Of a DNA stretch of 64,000 bases, positions 17,671 through 26,099 are shown piece after piece. Position 1 is the first letter of the stretch; each line of letters starts with the position of its first letter. Where the stretch lies: NCBI GenBank assembly GCA_035651755.1, contig DASRFA010000060.1, positions 434,001-498,000 of the forward strand, given 5' to 3'. The stretch comes from DASRFA01 sp035651755 (GTDB lineage: Bacteria > Desulfobacterota > Binatia > UBA12015). The notes under the pieces are model-generated. The model saw only the letters and a list, made by a program, of their open reading frames with translations. It had not been told where the DNA came from and ran no database searches. The translations under genes were made by a program, and so were the position numbers.

Positions 17671-17743
17671 GGCCGAGCGGAGCGAGCTAGGGAGTGGCGC
17701 CCCGTCCGGCTTTGCCGGATGGGGTGAGGGGCGAGAGCCCCTC
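17671..17743 (-). repeat. Two-hairpin dispersed repeat, copy A
   Basis: About 73 bp that match 61961-62036 along most of their length. Read on the minus strand, it holds a GAGGGG/CCCCTC stem, a longer stem with loop core GGCAAAGCC, and a GCCACTCCC-like 3' part. It covers the last codons and the stop of the unknown gene ending at 17687. Confidence 0.75.
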
Positions 17744-18835
17744 GGTTGGATCACTCCAGCTCTCGTACGGCAGCTGCGCGAGATCCGAGCGGTGCATCTC
17801 CGCGGCCGCGAGGGCGCGCGAGCGGAGCGCGAGCACCGTCTTCCCCCGCTCGACGACGCGCACCAGGCAGTCGCCGGTCTGCGTGTTCCAGCAGCGCGAC
17901 GGCGCGTACGCGGTCGAGTGGTACGTGAACGGAAGGACGCGCGCCGGCTCGACGACGATCTCCGCCTCGACGCGCGATCCGCCGTCGTGCCCGACGAAGC
18001 GCCACCAGCCGAGCCCCGCGCTCGAGCGGTTGCGGACCAGGTCCGCGGCGCGCTCGCAGCGATAGACGCGGTCGCGCGTGTGGAGATGCACGAAGGTCGG
18101 CTTCAGGCGCCCCGACGCGAGCTGCGGCGCGAGCGCCTCGAGCACCGCGGCCGGATCGTCCTCGAAGTGCGCGCAGTGGGCCCAGTCCCAGGCGTCGGCG
18201 CGCTCCCGCCCGTAGTGATGCGCCTGGTGGCCGGGTGCCCCGGCGACGACGACGTCGCGGCCGTCGATGACGACGCGCCCGGCGATCGCGGTCCGCGGGC
18301 GCGGTATGGTCAACGTCGCGCGCCGGTCGCTCGCGCGCCGGAGCGCCGACGGCATGAGGAAATGCACGTCGGTCTCGCCCGTCGGGCCGTCGTCGAATCG
18401 GAGATCCCAGGTCGCTGCATGGCCGTCGACCGCGATCGCTCCCGCGATCGCGTCCGGGCCCCAGCGCGACCAATCGGCCGTCCCCGGGGTGCCGAGCACG
18501 GTCTCGTCCCGGCCGGGCTCGATCTGCGACTGCGCTGTCGCGAAGCGACGCGCGATCGCGAACGACCGACCCGGATCGCGGCGGCAGGTGTGGGCGAACC
18601 ACGCCGTCCCGCCCGCCTGCGGGTGGTCGGCGAGCGGGTTGAGCAGCGTCTGGCGGATCCAGTAGCCGTCGCCCGTCTCGCGATCGACGAAGATCGCGTA
18701 CCACGCCTCGTAGAACGGCGCGGTGCCGCCGTTCCACGCGACCCGGTTCGCGGCTGCCGGCGTCAAGCCCTCGGACGGGCTCACGCGCTCGCTCTCGACC
18801 GTGGACGCGGCGCTCGCAGGTTCGTCCCCGATCAC
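17687..18835 (-). CDS. Conserved hypothetical protein, possible lipocalin/AttH-like fold
   Basis: A 382-residue soluble-looking protein that I cannot name. It is rich in aromatic residues and in beta-type segments (FYEAWYAIFVDRETGDGYWI, WDLRFDDGPTGETDVHFLM, GHQAHHYGRERADAWDWAHC). This resembles the AttH/CrtC-type lipocalin-like proteins that hydrate or bind lipids and isoprenoids; that is only a suggestion. The last 18 or so residues (from about EGLSPLTPS) are encoded by a dispersed repeat and are probably not part of the ancestral protein. It starts seven bases after the DUF2203 gene and is surely co-transcribed with it. Confidence 0.7.
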   Translation of the reverse strand: MIGDEPASAASTVESERVSPSEGLTPAAANRVAWNGGTAPFYEAWYAIFVDRETGDGYWIRQTLLNPLADHPQAGGTAWFAHTCRRDPGRSFAIARRFATAQSQIEPGRDETVLGTPGTADWSRWGPDAIAGAIAVDGHAATWDLRFDDGPTGETDVHFLMPSALRRASDRRATLTIPRPRTAIAGRVVIDGRDVVVAGAPGHQAHHYGRERADAWDWAHCAHFEDDPAAVLEALAPQLASGRLKPTFVHLHTRDRVYRCERAADLVRNRSSAGLGWWRFVGHDGGSRVEAEIVVEPARVLPFTYHSTAYAPSRCWNTQTGDCLVRVVERGKTVLALRSRALAAAEMHRSDLAQLPYESWSDPTEGLSPLTPSGKAGRGATP

Positions 18836-18841
18836 CGCGCG

Positions 18842-19291
18842 CTACTGCGGCGCGTCGCCCTCGAAGCGATCGCCGGGGCCGATCGCGCGGCGTCCCGCGA
18901 AGCCCCCGTCGAGGGTGTGCCAGTGCTCGATCGCGTCCTCGCCGTAGCGCCAGCAGAGGTACACGGTCTCGCCGCGGTGCCGGCTCCGGAAGTCGACGAG
19001 GCCGTCGAGACCCTTCACCTCGAGACCCATTTCGGCGACGCCGTCGAGCGCGGCGCCGATCCGGCCCGCCACCACGTGGGCCTCCGACTGGCGCCGGCGG
19101 ATCGCCTCGGGGGCGTCCGGATCGACCTCGACGGGTCCCTCGTCGCCGAGCGGGAAGCCCTCCTCTGCGAGCTCGCGCGCGAGCGTTCGCAGGACCTCGA
19201 CGTCCTCCCGCACCTCCCGAAAGACCTCGGTGAGGCGCGGGACGAAGGCGTTCGCGGCCGCGAGCGAGAAGTGGTGCTCGACATCCAGCAC
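18842..19291 (-). CDS. DUF2203 family protein
   Basis: A 149-residue protein matching the DUF2203 pattern. It opens with a helical FSLAAANAFVPRLTEVFREV segment. It ends with GLEVKGLDGLVDFRSRHRGE, VYLCWRYGEDAIEHWHTLD and GGFAGRRAI. The function of this widespread family is unknown; the aromatic/His-rich C-terminal half suggests a ligand or metal site. It is first in a two-gene unit with the unknown protein at 17687 and divergent from the MoxR ATPase with a 99-bp gap. Confidence 0.85.
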   Translation of the reverse strand: MLDVEHHFSLAAANAFVPRLTEVFREVREDVEVLRTLARELAEEGFPLGDEGPVEVDPDAPEAIRRRQSEAHVVAGRIGAALDGVAEMGLEVKGLDGLVDFRSRHRGETVYLCWRYGEDAIEHWHTLDGGFAGRRAIGPGDRFEGDAPQ

Positions 19292-19390
19292 GCGCGCATC
19301 CTAGCGCGCGCTCGCGTCGGTGGGCCAGCGCCGCCGGCCCGCCGCGAGCCGCCGTTGCCGGCCGCGAGACCCGTCTGGTAGCGAGCGGAC

Positions 19391-20548
19391 GTGAGCCCGC
19401 TCGTCGGCCAGGTCTCCTCGCCGGACGTCGCGGCCGCCGCGGATCGGCTGCGCGCCGTCGCCGGCGAGCTCGCGAGGGTGTTCGTCGAGCGCACGGAGGT
19501 GCTGGAGGGCGCGCTCGCTGCGCTCATCGCCCGCCAGCACGTGCTCCTCGTCGGCCCGCCTGGCACCGCGAAGTCGATGCTCGCGGACGAGCTCTGCCGC
19601 CGCATCGACGGCGCGACCTACTTCCAGTGGCTCCTCACGAAGTTCACGACGCCCGAGGAGGTCTTCGGCGCCGTGAGCCTGCGAGCGCTCGAGAACGACG
19701 AGTACCGCCGCGTCACGACGGGAAAGCTTCCCGAGGCGCACGTCGCCTTCCTCGACGAGGTCTTCAAGGCGAGCTCGTCGATCCTGAACGCGCTCCTCAC
19801 GATCCTGAACGAGCGCCGCTTCCACAACGGCGGCCGGCCGCTCGACGTCCCGCTCCTCTCGCTCTTCGGGGCGGCGAACGAGCTGCCCGAGGAGGAGGAG
19901 CTCGCAGCGGTCTACGACCGATTCCTGGTGCGCTTCGTCGTCGGCTACGTGGCGGAGGACTGGCGCTTCCTCCGCATGCTGGCGGCGCCCGCGCCCGATG
20001 TCGGCGCGACGCTGTCGCTCGCGGACGTGCGATCGCTCCAGGCCGCGGCGGAGCGCGTTGAGATCCCGGACGCCGTGCTGCGCTCGATCGTCGAGGTGCG
20101 CCGGGCGCTCCAGGGCCGCGACCTCACGCCCTCCGACCGGCGCTTCCGCCAGAGCCTCTCGCTGATGCGCGCGCTCGCGCTGGTCCGCGGAAAGGCGCGC
20201 GTCGGCGACGACGAGCTGCTCTTCCTGGAGCACGTCCTCTGGCGCGATCCCTCCGAGCGCGACACCGTGCGCGAGGTGCTCCGCCAGCTCGTGCACGGCT
20301 TCGACGAGGAGGTGCAGGAGATCGTGTTCCAGGGCCGCGAGCTCGGCGAGTACGCGCAGCGCGAGTGGGACTCGCTCGAGCAGCGCGCGCGCGCCCGCAT
20401 CGAGGTCGAGACCAAGCTCCGGAACCTCCTCCGCCAGCTCGACGAGATCGAGCGCCGCGCGCGCGAGGCGGGCCGGAGCGTCGGGCGCGCCGGCGACGCG
20501 CGCAGCGAGCTCGAGGCGATCCGCGCGGGGCTCGCCGCCGGCGCGTAG
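19391..20548 (+). CDS. MoxR-family AAA+ ATPase (RavA-like)
   Basis: A 385-residue AAA+ ATPase. It shows Walker A GPPGTAKSM at about residue 57, the MoxR insert region TKFTTPEEVFGAVSLRAL, Walker B HVAFLDEVFK at about 117, and sensor 1 LFGAANELPEEEELAAVYDRF. The C-terminal lid continues to about residue 290 and is followed by a coiled coil with an Arg-rich tail. MoxR/RavA proteins act as chaperone-like ATPases together with a VWA-domain partner. That partner is encoded 30 bp downstream. GTG start. The pair heads a run coupled to a CoA-transferase and purM. Confidence 0.9.
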   Translation: MSPLVGQVSSPDVAAAADRLRAVAGELARVFVERTEVLEGALAALIARQHVLLVGPPGTAKSMLADELCRRIDGATYFQWLLTKFTTPEEVFGAVSLRALENDEYRRVTTGKLPEAHVAFLDEVFKASSSILNALLTILNERRFHNGGRPLDVPLLSLFGAANELPEEEELAAVYDRFLVRFVVGYVAEDWRFLRMLAAPAPDVGATLSLADVRSLQAAAERVEIPDAVLRSIVEVRRALQGRDLTPSDRRFRQSLSLMRALALVRGKARVGDDELLFLEHVLWRDPSERDTVREVLRQLVHGFDEEVQEIVFQGRELGEYAQREWDSLEQRARARIEVETKLRNLLRQLDEIERRAREAGRSVGRAGDARSELEAIRAGLAAGA

Positions 20549-20578
20549 CGCGGGACCGCGCAAGGGACGCGCTCCGGA

Positions 20579-22168
20579 ATGGCGATGAGCAGCGAACGGC
20601 ACCGCGATCCGCACGCGATCGAGTCCGACTCCTACGACCGCGCGGCGATCGCTCGCCTGCGCGCGGGCTCGGCGGCGTGGCGGCGGGTCGACGAGGAGGG
20701 CGCGCGGCTCGTGCCCTACTTCCCCGCCCTGGTCGACGATCTCTTCTGCGCGCTCTTCAAGTACGTCGTGCTCGCGACGCCCGAGGAGGACGCGGCGCCC
20801 GGCTCGGAGCTCGCGCGCCGCATCGTGACCGGCGTGATCGCCTCCGAGGCCTACGGCGTGCTCCGCTTGCACACGCTGCTCGACGAGACGCGCGCCGGCC
20901 TCGGGGCCGTGCTGCTCGCCGAGGCCCTCCTGCGCGCTCTGCGCGAGGATCGCGTCCTCACGAGCGGCGACCTGCTCGACCTCTGGAACCTCGAGAAGAA
21001 GCACGAGCGCGCCGAGGAGGCCGACGACGCGGCCGACGTCGCGCGCGAGCTCGAGGACGAAGCGCGCGCCGCGCGCCGGCAGGGCCGTCCGTCGCGCGGC
21101 GACTCGGCGCTCCGCGAGGCGGCGCAGGCGGCCCGGCTCGCGGCCCGCGGCGCGGACGCCGAGCGCGCGCAGAAGCAGCGCCAGGTGAAGGCCGCGCTCG
21201 AGCGCGTCGACCAGAAGCTCGACCGCGCCCTCCGGAAGGCGTCGGCCGACGCCGCCACGCGCGTCGCCGATCTGCCGGACGCGCTGTCGACGTGGGGCCG
21301 CGGGCTCGGGGCCGGCGGCTCGCACGACCCGGCGCGCGCGATCGATCTCGGTCGCAGGCTCGCCGACAACAAGAAGCTGAAGCGCCTCGCCGCCGTCTTC
21401 GGCCGCATGCGGGAGAGCGCGCTGGCCGTGCGCCGCAAGGTCTTCGAGCGCGCGGACGAGGAGCTGCACGAGGTCCGTCCCGCGCGCGGCCTGGACGACC
21501 TCGCGCGCCTCGTGCCGCACGAGCTGATCGCGCTCTCGCACCCGCTCCTCCGCCGCGATTTCCAGCGCCGCCTGCTCGACGGCGGCGTGCAGTCGTATGC
21601 GCTGCGGGGCGTGGACCAGCGCGGCCGCGGCCCGCTCGTCCTCTGCCTCGACGTGAGCTCGTCGATGGCGGGCGACAAGGAGGTGTGGGCGAAAGCCGTC
21701 GCGCTCACCTTCGTCGAGCTCGCGCGCCGGCGCCGCCGGCGCTGCCACGCGCTCGCGTTCTCGTCCGGCGAAGGCGGGCTCCGGCGCTTCGACCTGAACC
21801 CGCGCCTTCCCTACCAGGTGTCGCTCGACACGGCGCTCGACCTCGCGGAGCACTTCCCGGGCGGCGGCACCGACTACGAGGCTCCGCTCCGCGCCGCGAC
21901 GGAGCTGCTCGCCAGCCGCGACATGAAGCGCGGCGACCTCGTGATGATCACCGACGGCGAGTGCGAGGTGACGCCCGAGTTCCGCGAGGAGTTCGTGCGC
22001 GCAAAGCGGCGGCGGAACTTCTCGCTGTACGCGATCCTCGTCGACGTGCGCGGCGCTCGCGAGGAGACGATCCGCGCGCTCGCCGATCGCGTGGCGTTCG
22101 TCACCGACCTGCGCGCGGACGCGGGGCCGCTGTTCCGCGAGCCGGCCGCGAGACGACGAGCGGCGTGA
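20579..22168 (+). CDS. VWA-domain protein, partner of the MoxR ATPase (ViaA-like)
   Basis: A 529-residue protein. Residues 1 to about 330 are helical and strongly charged, with a probable coiled coil around 130-220. The C-terminal VWA domain carries a MIDAS site: LCLDVSSSMAG (DxSxS) at about 358, GGGTDYEAPL (the Thr) at about 430, and MITDGECEVTP (the Asp) at about 457. VWA partners bind substrates for MoxR/RavA ATPases. The ATG is followed two codons later by a second ATG. Its stop codon overlaps the GTG start of the CoA-transferase (GTGA), which implies translational coupling. Confidence 0.87.
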   Translation: MAMSSERHRDPHAIESDSYDRAAIARLRAGSAAWRRVDEEGARLVPYFPALVDDLFCALFKYVVLATPEEDAAPGSELARRIVTGVIASEAYGVLRLHTLLDETRAGLGAVLLAEALLRALREDRVLTSGDLLDLWNLEKKHERAEEADDAADVARELEDEARAARRQGRPSRGDSALREAAQAARLAARGADAERAQKQRQVKAALERVDQKLDRALRKASADAATRVADLPDALSTWGRGLGAGGSHDPARAIDLGRRLADNKKLKRLAAVFGRMRESALAVRRKVFERADEELHEVRPARGLDDLARLVPHELIALSHPLLRRDFQRRLLDGGVQSYALRGVDQRGRGPLVLCLDVSSSMAGDKEVWAKAVALTFVELARRRRRRCHALAFSSGEGGLRRFDLNPRLPYQVSLDTALDLAEHFPGGGTDYEAPLRAATELLASRDMKRGDLVMITDGECEVTPEFREEFVRAKRRRNFSLYAILVDVRGAREETIRALADRVAFVTDLRADAGPLFREPAARRRAA

Positions 22169-24567
22169 GCGCGAGCGCCGCGCTGGAGGGCGTCCGCGTG
22201 CTCGACGCGACCGGCGTCGAAGGCGCGCTCGCCGCGCGCCTTCTCGGCGACCTCGGCGCGGACGTCGTCCGCCTGGAGCCGCCGGAAGGCGGCGCGCTTC
22301 GCCGCCGCAGCGACGAGCTCGCGTGCTTCTACACCTCGGACGAGCGCGCGGTCGCTCTCGATCCGGCGCTCGCGCGCGACCGAACGGCGCTCCGCCAGCT
22401 CGTCGACCACGCCGACGTCGTGTTCGACGAGAGGCCGTCGGGACTCCTCGACCGTTTCGGGATCGCGGTCGGCGCGCGCGACGGCGCGGCATCGCCGCTC
22501 GTGCGCGTCGCAATCTCCGCGTTCGGCGGCATCGGCCCGCGCGCCCACTGGCTCGGGTCGGACCTCGTCTGCGCTGCCGCCTCCGGAATGACGTTCGTGA
22601 ACGGCCATCCCGGCGCGCCGCCGATCACGCCCTTCGGCCTCCAGGCGTACCACTCGGCCGGCGTCTACGCGGCGATCGCCGCGCTCCTCGCCCTGCGACG
22701 CCGCCGGCAGACCGGCCGCGGAGCGGCGATCGACGTCAGCGTGCAGGCGGCCGCCGCGGCGGCGGTCGAGCACGTCACGTCGTTCTACCGGCAGCACGGA
22801 TCGGTGGAGCCGCGCCGCGGAACGCTGCACTGGAGCCGGACGTTCCGCATCGCGCGCTGCCGGACGGGGGACGTGCTGCTCTGCCTCCTCGGCGACTGGA
22901 CGACGCTCGTCGAGTGGGTCGTGAGTGAGGGCGCGTCGCCGTCGCTGCGCGACCCGCGCTGGGAGGACGTCGAGGAGCGGAAGCGCGACTGCGAACGGAT
23001 CTTCGACGAGCTCGACCGCTGGGCGGCGACCCGCGACGCCGACGCGATCGCGGAGACCGCGCAGCTCCTGCGCCTGCCGTTTGCGCGCGTGCGCTCTCCG
23101 GACGAGCTCGCGGGCGATCCTCAGCTCGCGGCGCGCGGCTTCGCCGTCGCGTGCCCGGGCGGAGACGGCGACCGCGCGCTGCCGCGCGTCTTCCCGGGCG
23201 CGCCGTTCCGGCTGTCGGCCACGCCGTGGCGGCTTCGCCGTCGCCCGCCGCGCCTCGGCGAGCACACGGCCGAGGTGCTCGCCGACCCGCGCTGGACCGG
23301 GGCGCAGGCGCCGAGCGAAGCGTCGGCTCTCGCGCGCGCCGGGAACGCGCGGGCCACCGGCCGGCCGCTCGCCGGTGTGACCGTCCTCGACTTCACCTGG
23401 GTCGTCGCGGGACCGGTCGCGACGCGCATCCTTGCGGACCACGGCGCGCGCGTCGTCAAGGTGGAGCGCAAGAACGCCGCCGACTTCGGCTGGCGGCGCG
23501 GCGGACTCTCGGGGAACCTGAACCGCGGCAAGCAGAGCATCGTGCTCGACCTCGCCGTGCCGCGCGGTCGCGCGCTCGCGCGCGCGCTCGCGGCGCGGAG
23601 CGACGTCGTGATCGACAACTTCTCCGCGCGCGTCATGCCGAACCTCGGCCTCGACTACGAGAGCTTGCGCCGGGTCGGGCCCGGGATCGTCGCGGTGTCG
23701 ATGTCGGGCTTCGGACACGACGGACCCTGGCGCGACCACGTGAGCTACGGCCCGACCCTGCAGGCGCTCGCGGGTTTTCCGCTGCTCATGCGCCTCGCCG
23801 ACGGCGCGCCCGCGGGCTGGGGGTACTCGTGGTCGGACATGGCGGGCGGGATGATGGCGGCGCTCGCGACGCTCGCGGCGCTCGAGCATCGCGATCGCAC
23901 CGGAGCCGGTCAGTGGATCGACCTCGCGCAGTACGAGACGCTGGTCGCGCTCCTCGGCCCGGGCATCTTCGACGCGCTCGCCGGCCGTGCGGTCGCCGCG
24001 CCGGGGAACGCGTCGCAGGAAGGCCCGGCCGTGCCGCACGGCATCTATCGCTGCGCGCCCGACGTGCGCGACGACGGGACGCCCGACGACGATCGCTGGA
24101 TCGCGATCGCGGTTCTCGACGACGACCAGTGGCGCGCGCTGGCACGCGTCATCGCGTCGGACGGCGAGACGTGGGCGAGCGCGCCGGAGCTCGAGCGCTT
24201 CGACGACCGCGCGGCGCGCGGCGACGCGATCGAACGCGCGCTCGAGCGCTGGACGCGCCAGCGGGCTGCGCGCGAGCTCGCGGAGCGGCTGCAGGATGCG
24301 GGCGTGCCGGCGGCCGCGGTCGCGAACGGGGAGGACGTCTGCCGACACGACCCGCAGCTCGCGGCGCGCGGCTTCTTCCGGAGCGTGCGCGCGCCCGAGG
24401 GCGACCTCGTGACCGTCGACGGCCTGCCGCTCGCCGGCGACGTCGCGGGCGACGTGCTTGCGCCCGGGCCTCTTCTCGGCGAGCACTGCGACGGGGTGCT
24501 GCGGGAAATCCTCGGCCTCTCGCACGCCGAGATCGCAGCGCTCCGGGAGGAGGGGGTGATCGCGTGA
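22165..24567 (+). CDS. Tandem-domain CaiB/BaiF CoA-transferase
   Basis: An 800-residue protein made of two family III CoA-transferase modules. Module 1 (about 1-385) begins LEGVRVLDATGVEGALAARL. At the position of the catalytic Asp it reads GLQAYHSAGVYAAIAAL, so the Asp appears to be missing. Module 2 (about 395-800) begins LAGVTVLDFTWVVAGPVATR and keeps the Asp in YSWSDMAGGMMAAL. Only the second half is therefore likely to form aspartyl-CoA. Substrates are unknown. GTG start overlapping the VWA stop; its own stop overlaps the GTG of purM (GTGA). Confidence 0.85.
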   Translation: MSASAALEGVRVLDATGVEGALAARLLGDLGADVVRLEPPEGGALRRRSDELACFYTSDERAVALDPALARDRTALRQLVDHADVVFDERPSGLLDRFGIAVGARDGAASPLVRVAISAFGGIGPRAHWLGSDLVCAAASGMTFVNGHPGAPPITPFGLQAYHSAGVYAAIAALLALRRRRQTGRGAAIDVSVQAAAAAAVEHVTSFYRQHGSVEPRRGTLHWSRTFRIARCRTGDVLLCLLGDWTTLVEWVVSEGASPSLRDPRWEDVEERKRDCERIFDELDRWAATRDADAIAETAQLLRLPFARVRSPDELAGDPQLAARGFAVACPGGDGDRALPRVFPGAPFRLSATPWRLRRRPPRLGEHTAEVLADPRWTGAQAPSEASALARAGNARATGRPLAGVTVLDFTWVVAGPVATRILADHGARVVKVERKNAADFGWRRGGLSGNLNRGKQSIVLDLAVPRGRALARALAARSDVVIDNFSARVMPNLGLDYESLRRVGPGIVAVSMSGFGHDGPWRDHVSYGPTLQALAGFPLLMRLADGAPAGWGYSWSDMAGGMMAALATLAALEHRDRTGAGQWIDLAQYETLVALLGPGIFDALAGRAVAAPGNASQEGPAVPHGIYRCAPDVRDDGTPDDDRWIAIAVLDDDQWRALARVIASDGETWASAPELERFDDRAARGDAIERALERWTRQRAARELAERLQDAGVPAAAVANGEDVCRHDPQLAARGFFRSVRAPEGDLVTVDGLPLAGDVAGDVLAPGPLLGEHCDGVLREILGLSHAEIAALREEGVIA

Positions 24568-25676
24568 ACGCGAAGCGGCCGGGAGCGACCTATGCCGATG
24601 CGGGCGTCGACGTCGCGCGCCTCGAGGGCGGGCTCGGCCGTCTGCTCGGCCGGCTCGCGGCGACGTCGGACTATCCGCGGCGCGGCCGGCCGGTCCTGCC
24701 GAACGGCTTCTTCGCGAACGTCCTCGACCTCGGGGCCAACGTCGGGCTCGCGCTCAGCACCGACGGCGTCGGCACGAAGGTCCTCGTCGCGCACGCGCTC
24801 CGGCGCTACGACACGATCGGCATCGATCTCATCGCGATGAACGTGAACGACGTGCTGTGCGTCGGCGCCGAGCCGATCTCGCTCGTCGACTACATCGCGC
24901 TCCCGTCCGCCGACGCGGACGTGCTGGAGCAGCTCGCGATCGGGCTCGCGGAAGGCGCGCGCCTCGCGCGCGTCAGCATCCCGGGCGGCGAGATCGCGCA
25001 GGTCAAGGACCTGCTGCGACCGCATCCGCCCGACGGTCGCGAGGGCTTCGACCTGGTCGCCGCAGCGGTCGGCGTGGTGGCGCTCGACCGGCTGATCCTC
25101 GGGCGCGGGATCCGCGCCGGCGACGCCGTCATCGGGCTCGACTCGGCCGGCATCCACTCGAACGGCTTGACGCTCGCGCGCCGGGTCCTCGCTCCCGACA
25201 ACGCCGTCGACCGCCTGCAGGACCGCCCGGCGGAGCTCGGCGGCGCGAGCATCGGCGAGGATCTTCTCCGGCCGACCCGGATCTACGTGCGCGAGGTGAT
25301 GGCGCTCCTCGACGCGGGGGTCGACGTCAAGGCGCTAGCGCACATCACGGGCGACGGACTTCTGAACCTCCTGCGGGTGGACGCGCCGGGGATCGGCTTC
25401 CGCCTGGACGCGCTGCCGCCGGCGCCCGCGCTGTTCGAGCTGATCGCGGCGCGGGCCGGGATCGACCGCGCGGAGATGTACACGACGTTCAACATGGGCG
25501 TCGGCTTCTGCGTGGTCGTCGCGCCCGGCGACGTCGACCGGGCGCTCGCGCTGGTCCGCGCCGAGGGCGCCGGAGCCCGCATCGTCGGCAGCGCGGTGGC
25601 CGACCCGGACCGGCGCCTCGTGCTGCCCGAGCCCCGCCTCGTGGGAAAGGGCAAGGCCTTCGAGGGTCTCGCGTAG
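24564..25676 (+). CDS. purM: Phosphoribosylformylglycinamidine cyclo-ligase (AIR synthetase)
   Basis: A 370-residue PurM. It catalyses the ATP-dependent closure of FGAM to aminoimidazole ribonucleotide in purine synthesis. Visible family marks are TYADAGVDV at the start, LSTDGVGTKVLVAHAL at about residue 68, IGIDLIAMNVNDVLCVGAEP, GLDSAGIHSNGLTLAR at about 190, AHITGDGLLNLLRV and YTTFNMGVGFCVVV. GTG start overlapping the CoA-transferase stop, with a GGGAGGAGGGGG ribosome site just upstream. Coupling of purM to a CoA-transferase is unusual. The related SelD would need a Cys/Sec-containing N-terminal loop, which is absent. Confidence 0.92.
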   Translation: MNAKRPGATYADAGVDVARLEGGLGRLLGRLAATSDYPRRGRPVLPNGFFANVLDLGANVGLALSTDGVGTKVLVAHALRRYDTIGIDLIAMNVNDVLCVGAEPISLVDYIALPSADADVLEQLAIGLAEGARLARVSIPGGEIAQVKDLLRPHPPDGREGFDLVAAAVGVVALDRLILGRGIRAGDAVIGLDSAGIHSNGLTLARRVLAPDNAVDRLQDRPAELGGASIGEDLLRPTRIYVREVMALLDAGVDVKALAHITGDGLLNLLRVDAPGIGFRLDALPPAPALFELIAARAGIDRAEMYTTFNMGVGFCVVVAPGDVDRALALVRAEGAGARIVGSAVADPDRRLVLPEPRLVGKGKAFEGLA

Positions 25677-25934
25677 CCGGCGCGCGCGCTCGGCGAGGCG
25701 GCGGGCCTCGATGTCGGGCAGGCCGAGCGCCGCGTCGAGAGCACGCGCGACGTTTTCGGGATCGCGCGATTCACACGCGACCCGATGGTCGACGATGGTG
25801 TTGATGAGGTCGAGGGGAACCGTCAGTCGGCCCTCGCCGTGTCCGATGCGATACGCGATCGACCAGACGACGGCGGCCTCGAGGACCAGCGCGGTGACGA
25901 CGACGAGCAGGATGACGGCGGTGGCCGGGTCCAT
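25335..25934 (-). CDS. Small membrane-anchored hypothetical protein overlapping purM antisense
   Basis: A 199-codon frame. The first 90 residues look like a real protein: an N-terminal membrane helix (AVILLVVVTALVLEAAVVW), then a soluble, partly amphipathic segment (LINTIVDHRVACESRDPENV, DIEARRLAERARRLRETLE). The 3' half is antisense to the end of purM and reads like shadow sequence. The true gene may be shorter in evolution, having lost its stop codon. No homologue recognised. The start ATG at 25934 has no clear ribosome site. Confidence 0.4.
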   Translation of the reverse strand: MDPATAVILLVVVTALVLEAAVVWSIAYRIGHGEGRLTVPLDLINTIVDHRVACESRDPENVARALDAALGLPDIEARRLAERARRLRETLEGLALSHEAGLGQHEAPVRVGHRAADDAGSGALGADQRERPVDVAGRDDHAEADAHVERRVHLRAVDPGPRRDQLEQRGRRRQRVQAEADPRRVHPQEVQKSVARDVR

Positions 25935-26099
25935 CGGCTGTGAGAAAGCGACGGCGCGTTGCGTCCTTTCTGTCGTCGCGCGCGCGCGGCGCGCAGCCCT
26001 TGCCGATCGCACGCGGCGCCCGCCTCTCCCCGAGAAGCCGCAACGGACCGGGTCAACCTTGCCCTCTCGAGAGATGCCCCGTACAACCCTCGCACGGCC

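Noticed and set aside
24131..24147. TGGCACG in the CoA-transferase gene as a second sigma54 promoter
   Set aside because: The -12 element is missing at the required spacing and the site is inside conserved coding sequence.
24564..25676. Reading purM as selD because selA and selB are in the window
   Set aside because: The N-terminal Cys/Sec glycine-rich loop of SelD is absent and the AIR-synthetase motifs fit along the full length.
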